Shown here: piece after piece, positions 1 through 6,180 of the stretch | Numbering within the stretch: position 1 is the first letter of the stretch | How the letters are laid out: every line of letters starts with the position of its first letter | IMG/VR virus record: IMGVR_UViG_3300037296_000055 | Coordinates: 18,505-82,504 of that record | Reading direction: 5' to 3' (one strand) | DNA length: 64,000 nucleotides | Source of the DNA: a virus | The notes under the pieces: generated by a model | Databases searched by the model: none | Told to the model about the DNA's origin: nothing | The model's input: the letters and a program-made list of their open reading frames with translations, nothing else | Translations under genes and position numbers: made by a program

Positions 1-4
1 GGCA

Positions 5-262
5 TCACAACAACCCCTGATGTTTGAGTTCCGCGTACCACGCAGGCTCTTGATAGCGCAGCTTATAGCGCCACATGATGCCGAACGAGGGCCGCTGAAG
101 GAACCACCAATCAGAGTGGTCGTCGTACACCGACATCGCGTTACCGATGGCGGCGATGGGAGAGGAGGTTATTGGCGACCCCTCCCAAAAGCCCGAAAGG
201 ATAAGACCGGGTCCTGAGTTCAAAGCCAGGAACCGATAGTTATCGATCCAGATCTGTGCCAT
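5..262 (-). CDS. Hypothetical protein, 85 aa
   Basis: Unrecognised small aromatic-rich protein. The ATG at 262 overlaps the TGA of the upstream gene by one base, the coupling seen throughout this leftward block; a GTG one codon earlier is less likely. The middle has a hydrophobic, Gly/Ser/Pro-rich stretch (GLILSGFWEGSPITSSPIA) and the C-terminus is rich in Trp and Tyr. No domain recognised. It is complete and is the last gene of the leftward block inside the window. Confidence 0.7.
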   Translation of the reverse strand: MAQIWIDNYRFLALNSGPGLILSGFWEGSPITSSPIAAIGNAMSVYDDHSDWWFLQRPSFGIMWRYKLRYQEPAWYAELKHQGLL

Positions 263-660
263 CACTCGATACCAAGCAACAGTTTCTTCAGGACCATCAG
301 GTCGCCATGAGCAACCTCAGAGTCCAGATCCGACACACGGTCAACGAGCTCGGCATGCTCCTTGGCCCAGGCCGTTTCAACAAAGTAGATGTCACCACCC
401 TCGTTGGTTGTTCCGACGAAGAAATAGATGTAAGTCCCATCCTTCGTGGCACCGCAGTTGTCCAGGACCCACTCATGCGAGTAGTCCGAGTAGAGCGCCT
501 CGTCCAGCGCTTCCCAGTCTTCAGGACCGTCCAGGATGCACAAGTCGCCCCCCATTGCTGCAGGTAGATCTTCGTTCTGGCCCAGGTCCTCGAAGTAGCT
601 GGCGACCAGAGCACGGATTGCGAACTCGGGGACTTGCTCAAGTTTGGTGTAACGCTGCAT
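262..660 (-). CDS. Hypothetical acidic protein, 132 aa
   Basis: Unrecognised soluble acidic protein starting at an ATG. It has no signal peptide or membrane segment. The central part alternates hydrophobic and acidic residues (DGTYIYFFVGTTNEGGDIYF), suggesting a small alpha/beta fold. It lies 2 bases after the preceding gene and is coupled to the next by a one-base overlap, so it belongs to the same leftward mRNA. Confidence 0.75.
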   Translation of the reverse strand: MQRYTKLEQVPEFAIRALVASYFEDLGQNEDLPAAMGGDLCILDGPEDWEALDEALYSDYSHEWVLDNCGATKDGTYIYFFVGTTNEGGDIYFVETAWAKEHAELVDRVSDLDSEVAHGDLMVLKKLLLGIE

Positions 661-662
661 GA

Positions 663-869
663 TCAGGACTCGACTTTCTGGAAGAACAGGACGTTGGTCT
701 GGAAGAACTCCAGCGATTGGGTCGTGATGACATAGTTAGTGCCAGGATTGAAGATCTCATCCAGTCGGTCAGAGTCCAGGCGAACCTGGGTCATGCGGTG
801 GTACGGTGTGACCAGGTCTCCGATAGCGAGCTTGGAGTCTTGGTTCAGTGGTGTCGTCGATCCCATCAT
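663..869 (-). CDS. Hypothetical protein, 68 aa
   Basis: Unrecognised small protein. Two consecutive ATG codons (869 and 866) follow an AAGGAG ribosome binding site; the second has the better spacing. The upstream gene ends inside this start (ATGATG), indicating translational coupling. It contains a segment reading IGDLVTPYHRM and ends in a hydrophobic patch (FFQTNVLFF). No function can be assigned. Confidence 0.7.
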   Translation of the reverse strand: MMGSTTPLNQDSKLAIGDLVTPYHRMTQVRLDSDRLDEIFNPGTNYVITTQSLEFFQTNVLFFQKVES

Positions 870-1006
870 AGGGCTCCTTCGTTATTGTTGTTGTTGGCTT
901 CTTCGGCCAGGATTGCTTCCCAACGGCATTTCTTTGTGAACCAGTGGGAGGTATACATCGCTCCTGCCAGGACAAGGACGATGATCGATACGGTAAGATA
1001 AGTCAT
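866..1006 (-). CDS. Small membrane protein, 46 aa
   Basis: A 46-codon gene with ATG at 1006 and an upstream AAGGAA site. The product has one N-terminal hydrophobic segment (residues 2-18, TYLTVSIIVLVLAGAMY) followed by a short basic then acidic/Asn-rich tail (EEANNNNNEGAL), typical of a bitopic inner-membrane peptide. Its TGA overlaps the next gene's ATG. It fills what would otherwise be an empty gap in a compact operon, which supports it as real. Confidence 0.65.
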   Translation of the reverse strand: MTYLTVSIIVLVLAGAMYTSHWFTKKCRWEAILAEEANNNNNEGAL

Positions 1007-1020
1007 TGGGAAGTTCCTTA

Positions 1021-1254
1021 TTAGGGGTTAGCGAGCCGCAGCTCGTGAGGGTAGCGGTTGAACAGTTCTTGGCTCCAGCTGGTGGAGTACTGTCCGACCT
1101 TGTTGCCTTTGTTGGAGCCAGACATCAGGCAGACGCCATGGCGACGTTCGTGGAACAAAACCACTAAACCATTCTCCGGAATGTAGCCCAGCCACGGGTA
1201 CTTGATAGGTTCTGGTAGAGGCGGGTCTCGCAGGATACGGGTGATCATGATCAT
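1021..1254 (-). CDS. Hypothetical protein, 77 aa
   Basis: Unrecognised small protein. The ATG at 1254 is seven bases after a GGAGG site, which decides the start over a second in-frame ATG at 1248. The middle segment (GYIPENGLVVLFHERRHGV) suggests a beta-rich fold. No membrane segment. A very short ORF directly upstream ends at this start and may couple translation. Confidence 0.72.
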   Translation of the reverse strand: MIMITRILRDPPLPEPIKYPWLGYIPENGLVVLFHERRHGVCLMSGSNKGNKVGQYSTSWSQELFNRYPHELRLANP

Positions 1255-1301
1255 ACGCCTGCCTCCTTCAATTGTAGCTGATGTCCTTGTGGCATCGGCA
1301 T
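1251..1301 (-). CDS. Possible 16-aa leader peptide
   Basis: A 16-codon ORF (MPMPQGHQLQLKEAGV) whose TGA overlaps the ATG of the next gene. It sits just after a GGAG motif and a run of eleven T on the + strand at 1306-1316 (A on the mRNA). It may only serve to deliver ribosomes to the following gene. The evidence is positional only. Confidence 0.22.
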   Translation of the reverse strand: MPMPQGHQLQLKEAGV

Positions 1302-1325
1302 CTCCTTTTTTTTTTTCCTTTAGAG

Positions 1326-1568
1326 TTACGTACGAACGTTGCTCATGGTCACAACGTCATCGGTCAGGTCCCAGTACTGGTGCTGGAGAGTCTTGATCAC
1401 CGTCCCTACCTCCTGGCAGGTAGCGCTGACACCTTGGGCCACAACAACATACTCGCCGTTGTTGGTGGCCATGACCACAGTCTCATGCTTACGATGCCGC
1501 ATCAGATACGGACGCTTTGGGACCTTGCCTGTGGGGGCGGGGGGTAGGCTTGTGCTCACTATAGGCAT
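1326..1568 (-). CDS. Hypothetical protein, 80 aa
   Basis: Unrecognised small protein. I prefer the ATG at 1568, which follows a GGGGA stretch and starts just after the upstream stop; an ATG at 1583 would add five residues and overlap the upstream gene by 14 bases. It contains a basic stretch (KVPKRPYLMRHRKHE) followed by a beta-like segment (ETVVMATNNGEYVVVAQGV). No domain recognised. Confidence 0.65.
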   Translation of the reverse strand: MPIVSTSLPPAPTGKVPKRPYLMRHRKHETVVMATNNGEYVVVAQGVSATCQEVGTVIKTLQHQYWDLTDDVVTMSNVRT

Positions 1569-1569
1569 C

Positions 1570-1905
1570 TCAGATCCCCACATTCACGATCACACGGACA
1601 CACTGCTCAGGGTTGCCCTCGAACAGACGATCGATCAGTGTGGCCTCACCGGTCCAGCAGAGGTTCTGCCAGAACTGAAGTGGTTCCTTCGTCCCTTTCG
1701 GGGTGAAGACGAGACCCAGCATGAACTCTTCAGGCTCAACACACTCGATCGTGTGCGTGGTGCTGGTGAACGGAACAAAGTCATCACAGCTCAGGGGGGC
1801 CGGGGCCTCAAAGTTTGAGAAGGACACCTCAGGGACAGTACCAGCGTCAAGACCTGGAAGTACGGTCATCACGAACATGATAGTGCTAAGTGTTGTGGAC
1901 ATCAT
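1570..1905 (-). CDS. Exported hypothetical protein, 111 aa
   Basis: The double ATG at 1905/1902 lies just after a GGAGG site, so an upstream extension in the same frame was discarded. The first about 20 residues (MMSTTLSTIMFVMTVLPGLD) look like a signal peptide or N-terminal membrane anchor, followed by a soluble part with three cysteines. Probably periplasmic or membrane-attached. It overlaps the upstream gene by 20 bases. Function unknown; the company of other exported proteins suggests a role at the host envelope. Confidence 0.65.
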   Translation of the reverse strand: MMSTTLSTIMFVMTVLPGLDAGTVPEVSFSNFEAPAPLSCDDFVPFTSTTHTIECVEPEEFMLGLVFTPKGTKEPLQFWQNLCWTGEATLIDRLFEGNPEQCVRVIVNVGI

Positions 1906-2188
1906 AGTCCTCCTTGAATTTGGCCCTGTCTTTGTAAGGGCCATTGATGGGTATGGAACCGGTGAACTTGAGCATCAACGGGAAGTTGTACTCAGAGTGC
2001 AGCCAGCAGTGATGCTTCTCCGACCAGGTTCCGTAGAACGTGTGGCCGTGGAAGTCGAGGTGCATTGGGCCCCAGTGACGTGGGATCCAAGCATTTTCAT
2101 AGTTGTACTCAGCGAGTTTTTTCTCGGAGACAACGTGGTGGAAGAGCCAAGCTTTACGCTTGACCCAGGACCAGAGTGAACCGGTCAT
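1886..2188 (-). CDS. Hypothetical His/Trp-rich protein, 100 aa
   Basis: Unrecognised. The ATG at 2188 overlaps the stop of the upstream gene by four bases (ATGA). The protein is unusually rich in Trp, His and Tyr, including a stretch WIPRHWGPMHLDFHGHTFYG that could bind metal or form a beta-sheet core. No signal peptide or membrane helix. Confidence 0.72.
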   Translation of the reverse strand: MTGSLWSWVKRKAWLFHHVVSEKKLAEYNYENAWIPRHWGPMHLDFHGHTFYGTWSEKHHCWLHSEYNFPLMLKFTGSIPINGPYKDRAKFKEDYDVHNT

Positions 2189-2790
2189 CCAGCCATCGAT
2201 CCTAACAGGAGCGTGGTATCCTCAGCCTTGACCCTTGCCTCAAGGACCTGAGGGTCTTCTGCCTTCCGTACCAGCACACACCAGTCTTCCGGCGCGTGGA
2301 GCAGGATGGTCTTGCTCGCGTCTTCACGATAGAGACCTGCCTTCTCATCCCAGCTTGCGCTGATCGAGCGACCGTCAGGCATTTCCACCATGATCTCCGG
2401 GAACTTGTGCTTGCAGAAGCGATCCCAGGAGCCCTGGATATCAAGGCCAAGATCATCGTCCACACCCAGCAGCCGTTCATCCCGGACACTTGGCTTTGCG
2501 GAGATGTCGACCCAGCGGTTAGGGACTAGGCCAACAAGGTGGTGAGGGTGGTTTGCGAAGCGATACGCATTCCAGGTGTTGTCCCACTCAAGCACGTGGG
2601 GCTCGCCACTCCCTGGGAACTGAACAACCACACGACGACACTTCCTTCCACAGAAGTTCATCCAGGCCAGGTCAGTGTCCACAGCGTCTTCAGCGAGCTG
2701 AGCTTCAGCAAGCTTCTGCAGGGTCTTACGACCGAACACGACAGACAGTAGCAAGAGGGAGAATAGTAGGGGGAAGAAACCATTGTTCAT
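2185..2790 (-). CDS. Membrane-anchored protein with two tandem WxxFC domains
   Basis: The start is the ATG at 2790, seven bases after AAGGAG; the longer frame lacks a site. Residues about 6-20 (FPLLFSLLLLSVVFG) form a signal anchor. The rest holds two copies of a domain of about 50 residues. Copy one starts WMNFCGRKCRRVVVQFPG and copy two WDRFCKHKFPEIMVEMPD, and each ends in a NRW or EDW turn. The same domain occurs once in each of the membrane proteins at 3551-3928 and 3930-4280. Function unknown; localisation inferred as inner membrane with the domains outside. Confidence 0.72.
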   Translation of the reverse strand: MNNGFFPLLFSLLLLSVVFGRKTLQKLAEAQLAEDAVDTDLAWMNFCGRKCRRVVVQFPGSGEPHVLEWDNTWNAYRFANHPHHLVGLVPNRWVDISAKPSVRDERLLGVDDDLGLDIQGSWDRFCKHKFPEIMVEMPDGRSISASWDEKAGLYREDASKTILLHAPEDWCVLVRKAEDPQVLEARVKAEDTTLLLGSMAG

Positions 2791-2824
2791 CACAGAACTC
2801 CTTATGGTAGGTTGGGTTGGGTTG

Positions 2825-3145
2825 TTATACGTTAGCCGCAGCTTCACCGATCAGGTGGTAGGTCAGGTTAGCGGCACCGGGATAAGCCTCACGGGCCAGC
2901 TCTTCTGACGTGTAGAGGACCGTGCTGTAGACGTTGCTGCCCCGCATGATGATCCAGCTCTCCTTGACCTCGGTGTCGCTGACGGAAGTCGCCACTGCTA
3001 GAGAACGGAACTCGCCAGGAGTTCGCTCAGACTCCTTGACCAACCGGCCAGAGGTCTGAGAAATCATGATCCGGCGACCACTGTTCATGGTGTGGATCAC
3101 GTCGAAATTGGCGATGTAGCCGCCGGTGCTTCTGAGCTTAACCAT
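2825..3145 (-). CDS. Hypothetical protein, 106 aa
   Basis: The frame runs upstream to 3268, but that part is antisense-like and overlaps the lipoprotein gene, so I take the ATG at 3145, which overlaps the upstream stop by eight bases. The soluble product mixes beta-like segments (NVYSTVLYTSEELAREAYPG) with a C-terminal Ala-rich end. No recognised domain. The site in front of the ATG is weak, consistent with translational coupling. Confidence 0.65.
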   Translation of the reverse strand: MVKLRSTGGYIANFDVIHTMNSGRRIMISQTSGRLVKESERTPGEFRSLAVATSVSDTEVKESWIIMRGSNVYSTVLYTSEELAREAYPGAANLTYHLIGEAAANV

Positions 3146-3554
3146 TGTCAGACACCGGAACATCAGTGGTGGAGCCCTTGAAGTCGACATCAGGGATGAC
3201 CGACTGCGGACGGAACACGACCTTGTAGTGGTACTCGGACACGTCGATAGCATCGATCTGTTCGGCAAAGTAGGTCACGTTGTCAGAGAGACCCAGGTAG
3301 TGTTTCTTGTACTCGTCAGGGCCGACCTTGCAGGTGACCTTCAGGCTGGTGCCGATGTCCAGAGAGCACTTACCCTCGACCACCAGGATGTACGAGTCGG
3401 TGATACCGTTGTAGAACACGATACGCCGTTCAACACCGAAGTTCGATGCGGACTGCGACAGGTTGCGTGAGGCCACTGAGGCAGCATCATCACAGGCGAC
3501 CAGAGCGGCCAGAGCGAGCAGGGCAATGCCTGCGTTACGAAGGATCTTCTTCAT
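3138..3554 (-). CDS. Phage lipoprotein of the conserved beta-sandwich family
   Basis: The N-terminus is a lipoprotein signal: basic MKKILRN, a hydrophobic stretch and the lipobox LVAC with Cys21. The mature part matches a small lipoprotein family found in many tailed phages, with the block GVERRIVFYNGITDSYILVV followed by a YKKHYLGLSDNVTYF block. It should be lipid-anchored in a membrane facing the periplasm. The family's role is not settled; superinfection exclusion is a reasonable guess. ATG at 3554 overlaps the upstream TGA (ATGA). Confidence 0.85.
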   Translation of the reverse strand: MKKILRNAGIALLALAALVACDDAASVASRNLSQSASNFGVERRIVFYNGITDSYILVVEGKCSLDIGTSLKVTCKVGPDEYKKHYLGLSDNVTYFAEQIDAIDVSEYHYKVVFRPQSVIPDVDFKGSTTDVPVSDNG

Positions 3555-3928
3555 TTGTAGGACTCTTTCTTTTCCAGTAGAGCATTGAGCTCTTGTTGAT
3601 TTTTAGAAGGTGGTCTCGACACGATATCAAACCCCGATGGGATCTGAACTGCTTCAAAGCGGTATGGAGCCTTCGAGAGGTACCTATGACTGTAGGAGTC
3701 ATAACCGTCTAGGCGAGGGACCCACATCCACAGGACAGGGTCACAGGTCTTTGTTTCCCACACAAGCACCAGGGGGTGTTTGCGGGTCTGGAACTTTGCC
3801 CACACTTCTTTACGTGTGCGGTATTCCTCGGCCTTCTTCATCTCCAAGAGTTTATACTTGAAGATCTGCTGTCGGATCCAGAGGAAGACGTACAGGATGA
3901 TCAGCAGTGTCCACAGAGCAGCTTCCAT
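3551..3928 (-). CDS. Membrane protein with one WxxF domain, 125 aa
   Basis: ATG at 3928 lies just after the upstream stop, with GGAGG further upstream than usual (11 bases). Residues 2-20 form a membrane helix (ALWTLLIILYVFLWI), followed by a basic amphipathic linker and one copy of the WxxF domain (VWAKFQTRKHPLVLVWETK), ending with an ALLEKKE helix. The Cys of the related copies is Gln here. It is a paralogue of its neighbours at 2185-2790 and 3930-4280. Confidence 0.72.
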   Translation of the reverse strand: MEAALWTLLIILYVFLWIRQQIFKYKLLEMKKAEEYRTRKEVWAKFQTRKHPLVLVWETKTCDPVLWMWVPRLDGYDSYSHRYLSKAPYRFEAVQIPSGFDIVSRPPSKNQQELNALLEKKESYK

Positions 3929-3929
3929 C

Positions 3930-4280
3930 TTACAGGTTACCTCCACGGATGTTGAGCCAGCTCGGAAGTGGGATGTGCTCCCAACGGTAGGGCACCCGTG
4001 TTAGGGCATGGCCGTCGTAGTCCTGGTAGTTGCCGATGGCCACGTTCCAGTAGTAGTGCTCGGGATCAGAAGCCCCGTAGAGCCTGATCTCGATGATCGG
4101 ATGACGGTGCTTACAAAACGTCTTCCAGTTGGCAGCACGTTCTTCGTCCCTCCGTACCTCCGCCCGACGCTCTTCAGCCTCGGACAGTCGGTGTAGTGTG
4201 AGGATGATCCAGAACAACACTGCAAAGAACAGCAGCATCATGGAACCTACCACAAGGTTTATCAGGGTAAGGTCTGTCAT
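3930..4280 (-). CDS. Membrane protein with one WxxFC domain, 116 aa
   Basis: ATG at 4280 follows AAGGAA by seven bases. A membrane helix (LVVGSMMLLFFAVLFWIIL, about residues 9-27) is followed by a charged helix (EAEERRAEVRRDEERAA). The WxxFC domain comes next (NWKTFCKHRHPIIEIRLYG), closing with the PYRWEHIPLP motif that matches PYRFEAVQIP in the next gene. The third member of the local family; function unknown. Confidence 0.75.
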   Translation of the reverse strand: MTDLTLINLVVGSMMLLFFAVLFWIILTLHRLSEAEERRAEVRRDEERAANWKTFCKHRHPIIEIRLYGASDPEHYYWNVAIGNYQDYDGHALTRVPYRWEHIPLPSWLNIRGGNL

Positions 4281-4325
4281 CTCACGTTCCTTGTATCAAG
4301 ACTGGTGATGGCGAGTCGCTGGGGC

Positions 4326-4688
4326 TCATGACCCCTTCCCCTCTTTGATGTACCATCCCTCTGTCTGGGACAGTTTGAGGCCAGGGATCCGAATACCGGC
4401 AATCTCCAACGCGGCAAACTGCTCAGCCCGGAACCGGTTGAACTCCATCCGCTTCTGCAGACGGGGTATCCAGTCAGGAACCAACATCATGGAGAAGAGG
4501 ACATCCCCGAACTCCTCGATGATCCGAGCAGTGCCCTCCTGGTTGTCGATTGACTCTCCGAGCTCTCCCAGTTCCTCATCAAGCTTACGACGAGCGTAGC
4601 CTGCCTTACCCAGCCGAGCCTTGCGCTCCTCCTGGGCCTTGCTGAAAGTATAGAGATCCTTGAGGAACTCTTTGTTGAAAGTGTCCAT
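4326..4688 (-). CDS. MazG-like nucleotide pyrophosphohydrolase
   Basis: An all-alpha protein of 120 aa resembling the MazG/all-alpha NTP pyrophosphatase superfamily. It carries the paired metal-binding acidic motifs EELGEL (about residues 38-43) and EEFGDVLFSMM (about 58-68). The family hydrolyses NTPs or dNTPs to monophosphates, or alarmones. In phages it may sanitise the nucleotide pool or lower ppGpp. It is first behind the promoter-like module at 4798-4842, with an untranslated leader carrying GATGGAGTA. Confidence 0.72.
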   Translation of the reverse strand: MDTFNKEFLKDLYTFSKAQEERKARLGKAGYARRKLDEELGELGESIDNQEGTARIIEEFGDVLFSMMLVPDWIPRLQKRMEFNRFRAEQFAALEIAGIRIPGLKLSQTEGWYIKEGKGS

Positions 4689-4797
4689 AGTGGGTTGTAC
4701 TCCATCAAAGGTGTGTGTGTGTTAGGTAGTGTGGGGTGAGGGCTTTAGCCTCGTTGTCATCGTGTAACCTCATGGGGTTAGAGTTCTTTGTTGGGTT

Positions 4798-4842
4798 AGA
4801 AGATCATTCTTCTATTATAGATACACCCTTTTCCTCACTTTT
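4798..4842 (-). promoter_or_regulatory. Leftward promoter-like module, copy 1
   Basis: Read leftward, the module has an AAAAGTGAGGAA block, then GTGTATCTATAATAG with a perfect TATAAT, then an inverted repeat AGAAG-loop-CTTCT (4798-4813). It is almost identical to the copy at 5809-5853. Both copies lie upstream of leftward genes and are followed by a similar leader (CCTTTGATGGAGTA). It could be a host sigma-70 type -10 region. Alternatively, the hairpin could be a recognition element of the kind used by N4 virion RNA polymerase. Confidence 0.6.
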
Positions 4843-4847
4843 CTGGG

Positions 4848-5084
4848 CTATTTCCGGGAGTTCCGCAGGACCACCTTGCCGAAGTAGTTCCGCCAGTGTG
4901 GGCCCTCAGCATCCTCCCGCTTGTAGTGGTTGAAGACCTTAGGGAGCGTCAGAGCCTCCGCAGGGGACACCCAGAGCACGAGTCCTGACAGCTTGTTGAA
5001 CATGTGCAAGATGCTACCGTCCGGGGTCACCTTGAGGCAGGGGTAAGGTGTTAGGCTGACCTTCAGCTTGACCTTGACGCTCAT
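4848..5084 (-). CDS. Hypothetical basic protein, 78 aa
   Basis: Unrecognised basic protein. The ATG at 5084 overlaps the upstream TGA by four bases. It begins with an alternating Lys/hydrophobic beta strand (MSVKVKLKVSLTPY) and ends in a basic tail (GKVVLRNSRK). No membrane segment. It is the last gene before the promoter-like module at 4798. Confidence 0.7.
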   Translation of the reverse strand: MSVKVKLKVSLTPYPCLKVTPDGSILHMFNKLSGLVLWVSPAEALTLPKVFNHYKREDAEGPHWRNYFGKVVLRNSRK

Positions 5085-5428
5085 CCCAGGAACCTCCCCA
5101 GAATGGTCACATGACGGAGTTCGATCTTTTCGATCGTGTGGACCCCCTCTTGCCCGTGAGGTACTAGGTCGGAGAAGATGTCCAACTCCTCCTCGGTCAG
5201 GGTGGGATACACACTCTCACGGGTCTCACCACCACGGAAGTGGCCCCAGTTGTACAGGTGTGGTTGGTTTACGGAACGCTCCCGGATCAGGTCTGAGACC
5301 TTTTGCACGAGGGCAAGAGTCTCCAGTCCCTCCTTGTTGTCCGGTATCACGGTCTCCTGGGTCACGTAGTCCGCATCGTTCTCGTCGGCTTTCACCAGAA
5401 GGAAAGTCTGTGTTGTCTTGTCGCTCAT
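5081..5428 (-). CDS. Hypothetical acidic protein, 115 aa
   Basis: The start is the ATG at 5428, which overlaps the upstream TGA (ATGA); the frame extends further upstream only as a shadow of the neighbour. The soluble acidic product has charged helices (ETLALVQKVSDLIRERSV and TEEELDIFSDLV). No family recognised. Confidence 0.7.
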   Translation of the reverse strand: MSDKTTQTFLLVKADENDADYVTQETVIPDNKEGLETLALVQKVSDLIRERSVNQPHLYNWGHFRGGETRESVYPTLTEEELDIFSDLVPHGQEGVHTIEKIELRHVTILGRFLG

Positions 5429-5766
5429 GTTGTGGGGTTCTCCGTGGTTGTGGGGGTGGGGGTGGACCTGGCGCCGGTGCTGTACCAGGCCCAGGCCGTA
5501 GCAGCGTCCTCGAAAGAAATGGCCGACTCCGGACACTGCCGTAGCCCGTGGGCCTTCTTGAACAGGAGCAGGAGGTAGGCCAACTGTTGGAACTGCTGGA
5601 GGGTATTGACCTCACCGTGCAGGAACAGGTTGATGTGGTTCTCAGGATCGCCCTCGGCAGGTACGAGGGGCTCGCGGGTGTAGGCGTAGTAGCCTCCCCC
5701 GAACAGACCGCCCTGGTCGAAGTAGAGGAACAAACGTCGTGGTGTGTCTTGGCTGATGCTGGTCAT
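5425..5766 (-). CDS. Hypothetical protein, 113 aa, first gene of the leftward block
   Basis: Unrecognised. It opens the leftward block directly behind the promoter-like module at 5809-5853, with GGAG nine bases before its ATG. It contains a Gly-rich segment (FDQGGLFGGGYYAY), a hydrophobic helix (QLAYLLLLFKKAHGL) and a Thr/Pro-rich tail. First position behind a strong promoter suggests an immediate-early product, but no function can be read. Confidence 0.72.
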   Translation of the reverse strand: MTSISQDTPRRLFLYFDQGGLFGGGYYAYTREPLVPAEGDPENHINLFLHGEVNTLQQFQQLAYLLLLFKKAHGLRQCPESAISFEDAATAWAWYSTGARSTPTPTTTENPTT

Positions 5767-5808
5767 GGTGTAGGTTACTCCATCAAAGGTGTTGTTGTTG
5801 TTGTGGTC

Positions 5809-5853
5809 AGAAGATCATTCTTCTATTATAGATACACTAAATTCCTCACTTTT
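5809..5853 (-). promoter_or_regulatory. Leftward promoter-like module, copy 2
   Basis: Second copy of the module at 4798-4842: the AAAAGTGAGGAA block, GTGTATCTATAATAG with TATAAT, and the AGAAG/CTTCT inverted repeat (5809-5824). It stands in front of the first leftward gene and about 12 bp from the rightward promoter-like motif at 5865, making a divergent control region. Confidence 0.6.
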
Positions 5854-5864
5854 TACCACGTTTC

Positions 5865-5886
5865 TACCAGGGGACGTTATATGATA
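5865..5886 (+). promoter_or_regulatory. T7-promoter-like 22-bp motif, copy 1
   Basis: Reads TACCAGGGGACGTTATATGA then TA, followed within a few bases by GGAG. Identical 22-mers occur at 5911-5932 and 23300-23321, and a 15-bp core occurs leftward at 55663-55677. Length, an AT-rich 3' half and a nearby purine start resemble promoters of single-subunit phage RNA polymerases. All copies lie between genes, pointing into operons. A likely partner is the polymerase encoded at 18756-23276. Confidence 0.7.
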
Positions 5887-5910
5887 TAGGAGTCCCAAAA
5901 CCGGTAGTTT

Positions 5911-5932
5911 TACCAGGGGACGTTATATGATA
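5911..5932 (+). promoter_or_regulatory. T7-promoter-like 22-bp motif, copy 2
   Basis: Exact second copy of the motif at 5865-5886, 46 bp downstream in the same direction, followed by AGGG. A small AAAAC/GTTTT inverted repeat precedes it. Tandem promoters here would drive the whole rightward morphogenesis operon through the structured leader at 6003-6180. Confidence 0.7.
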
Positions 5933-6002
5933 AGGGTGCCTCGGTTCCCTCATCGGTGGTCCTGACCATCAAGATAAATCAGGCTCTGTGACCAGACTCT
6001 TA

Positions 6003-6180
6003 GGGTAAGGTATCAGAAGAAGTATCTAAGCTCCACGGGGCGAGGGTCTGCCGAGGGTCACCTGAATGACAACTTGGTAAGGCGGGATGACTCAGCAGAG
6101 AGTTGTCCGAGGGAAGTAATGTCAGGTCTACTGTTACCCCGGTCCCCCTCCTTTATGATACTTCTTCTGATGCTTTACCC
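6003..6180 (+). ncRNA. Structured leader RNA closed by a 24-bp stem
   Basis: The arms 6003-6026 and 6157-6180 pair over 24 positions. The only two non-Watson-Crick pairs are G-U in the rightward RNA; in the opposite strand they would be C-A mismatches. Inside is a further stem (GACAACT 6068-6074 with AGTTGTC 6101-6107) and GC-rich segments. It lies downstream of both T7-like motifs and before the first rightward gene. It may be an mRNA-stabilising leader, a processed small RNA or an antitermination element; which one is not visible. Confidence 0.55.

Noticed and set aside
3146-3268. N-terminal extension of the 2825-3145 gene
   Set aside because: The extension is a Ser/Arg-rich shadow of the lipoprotein gene in another frame.
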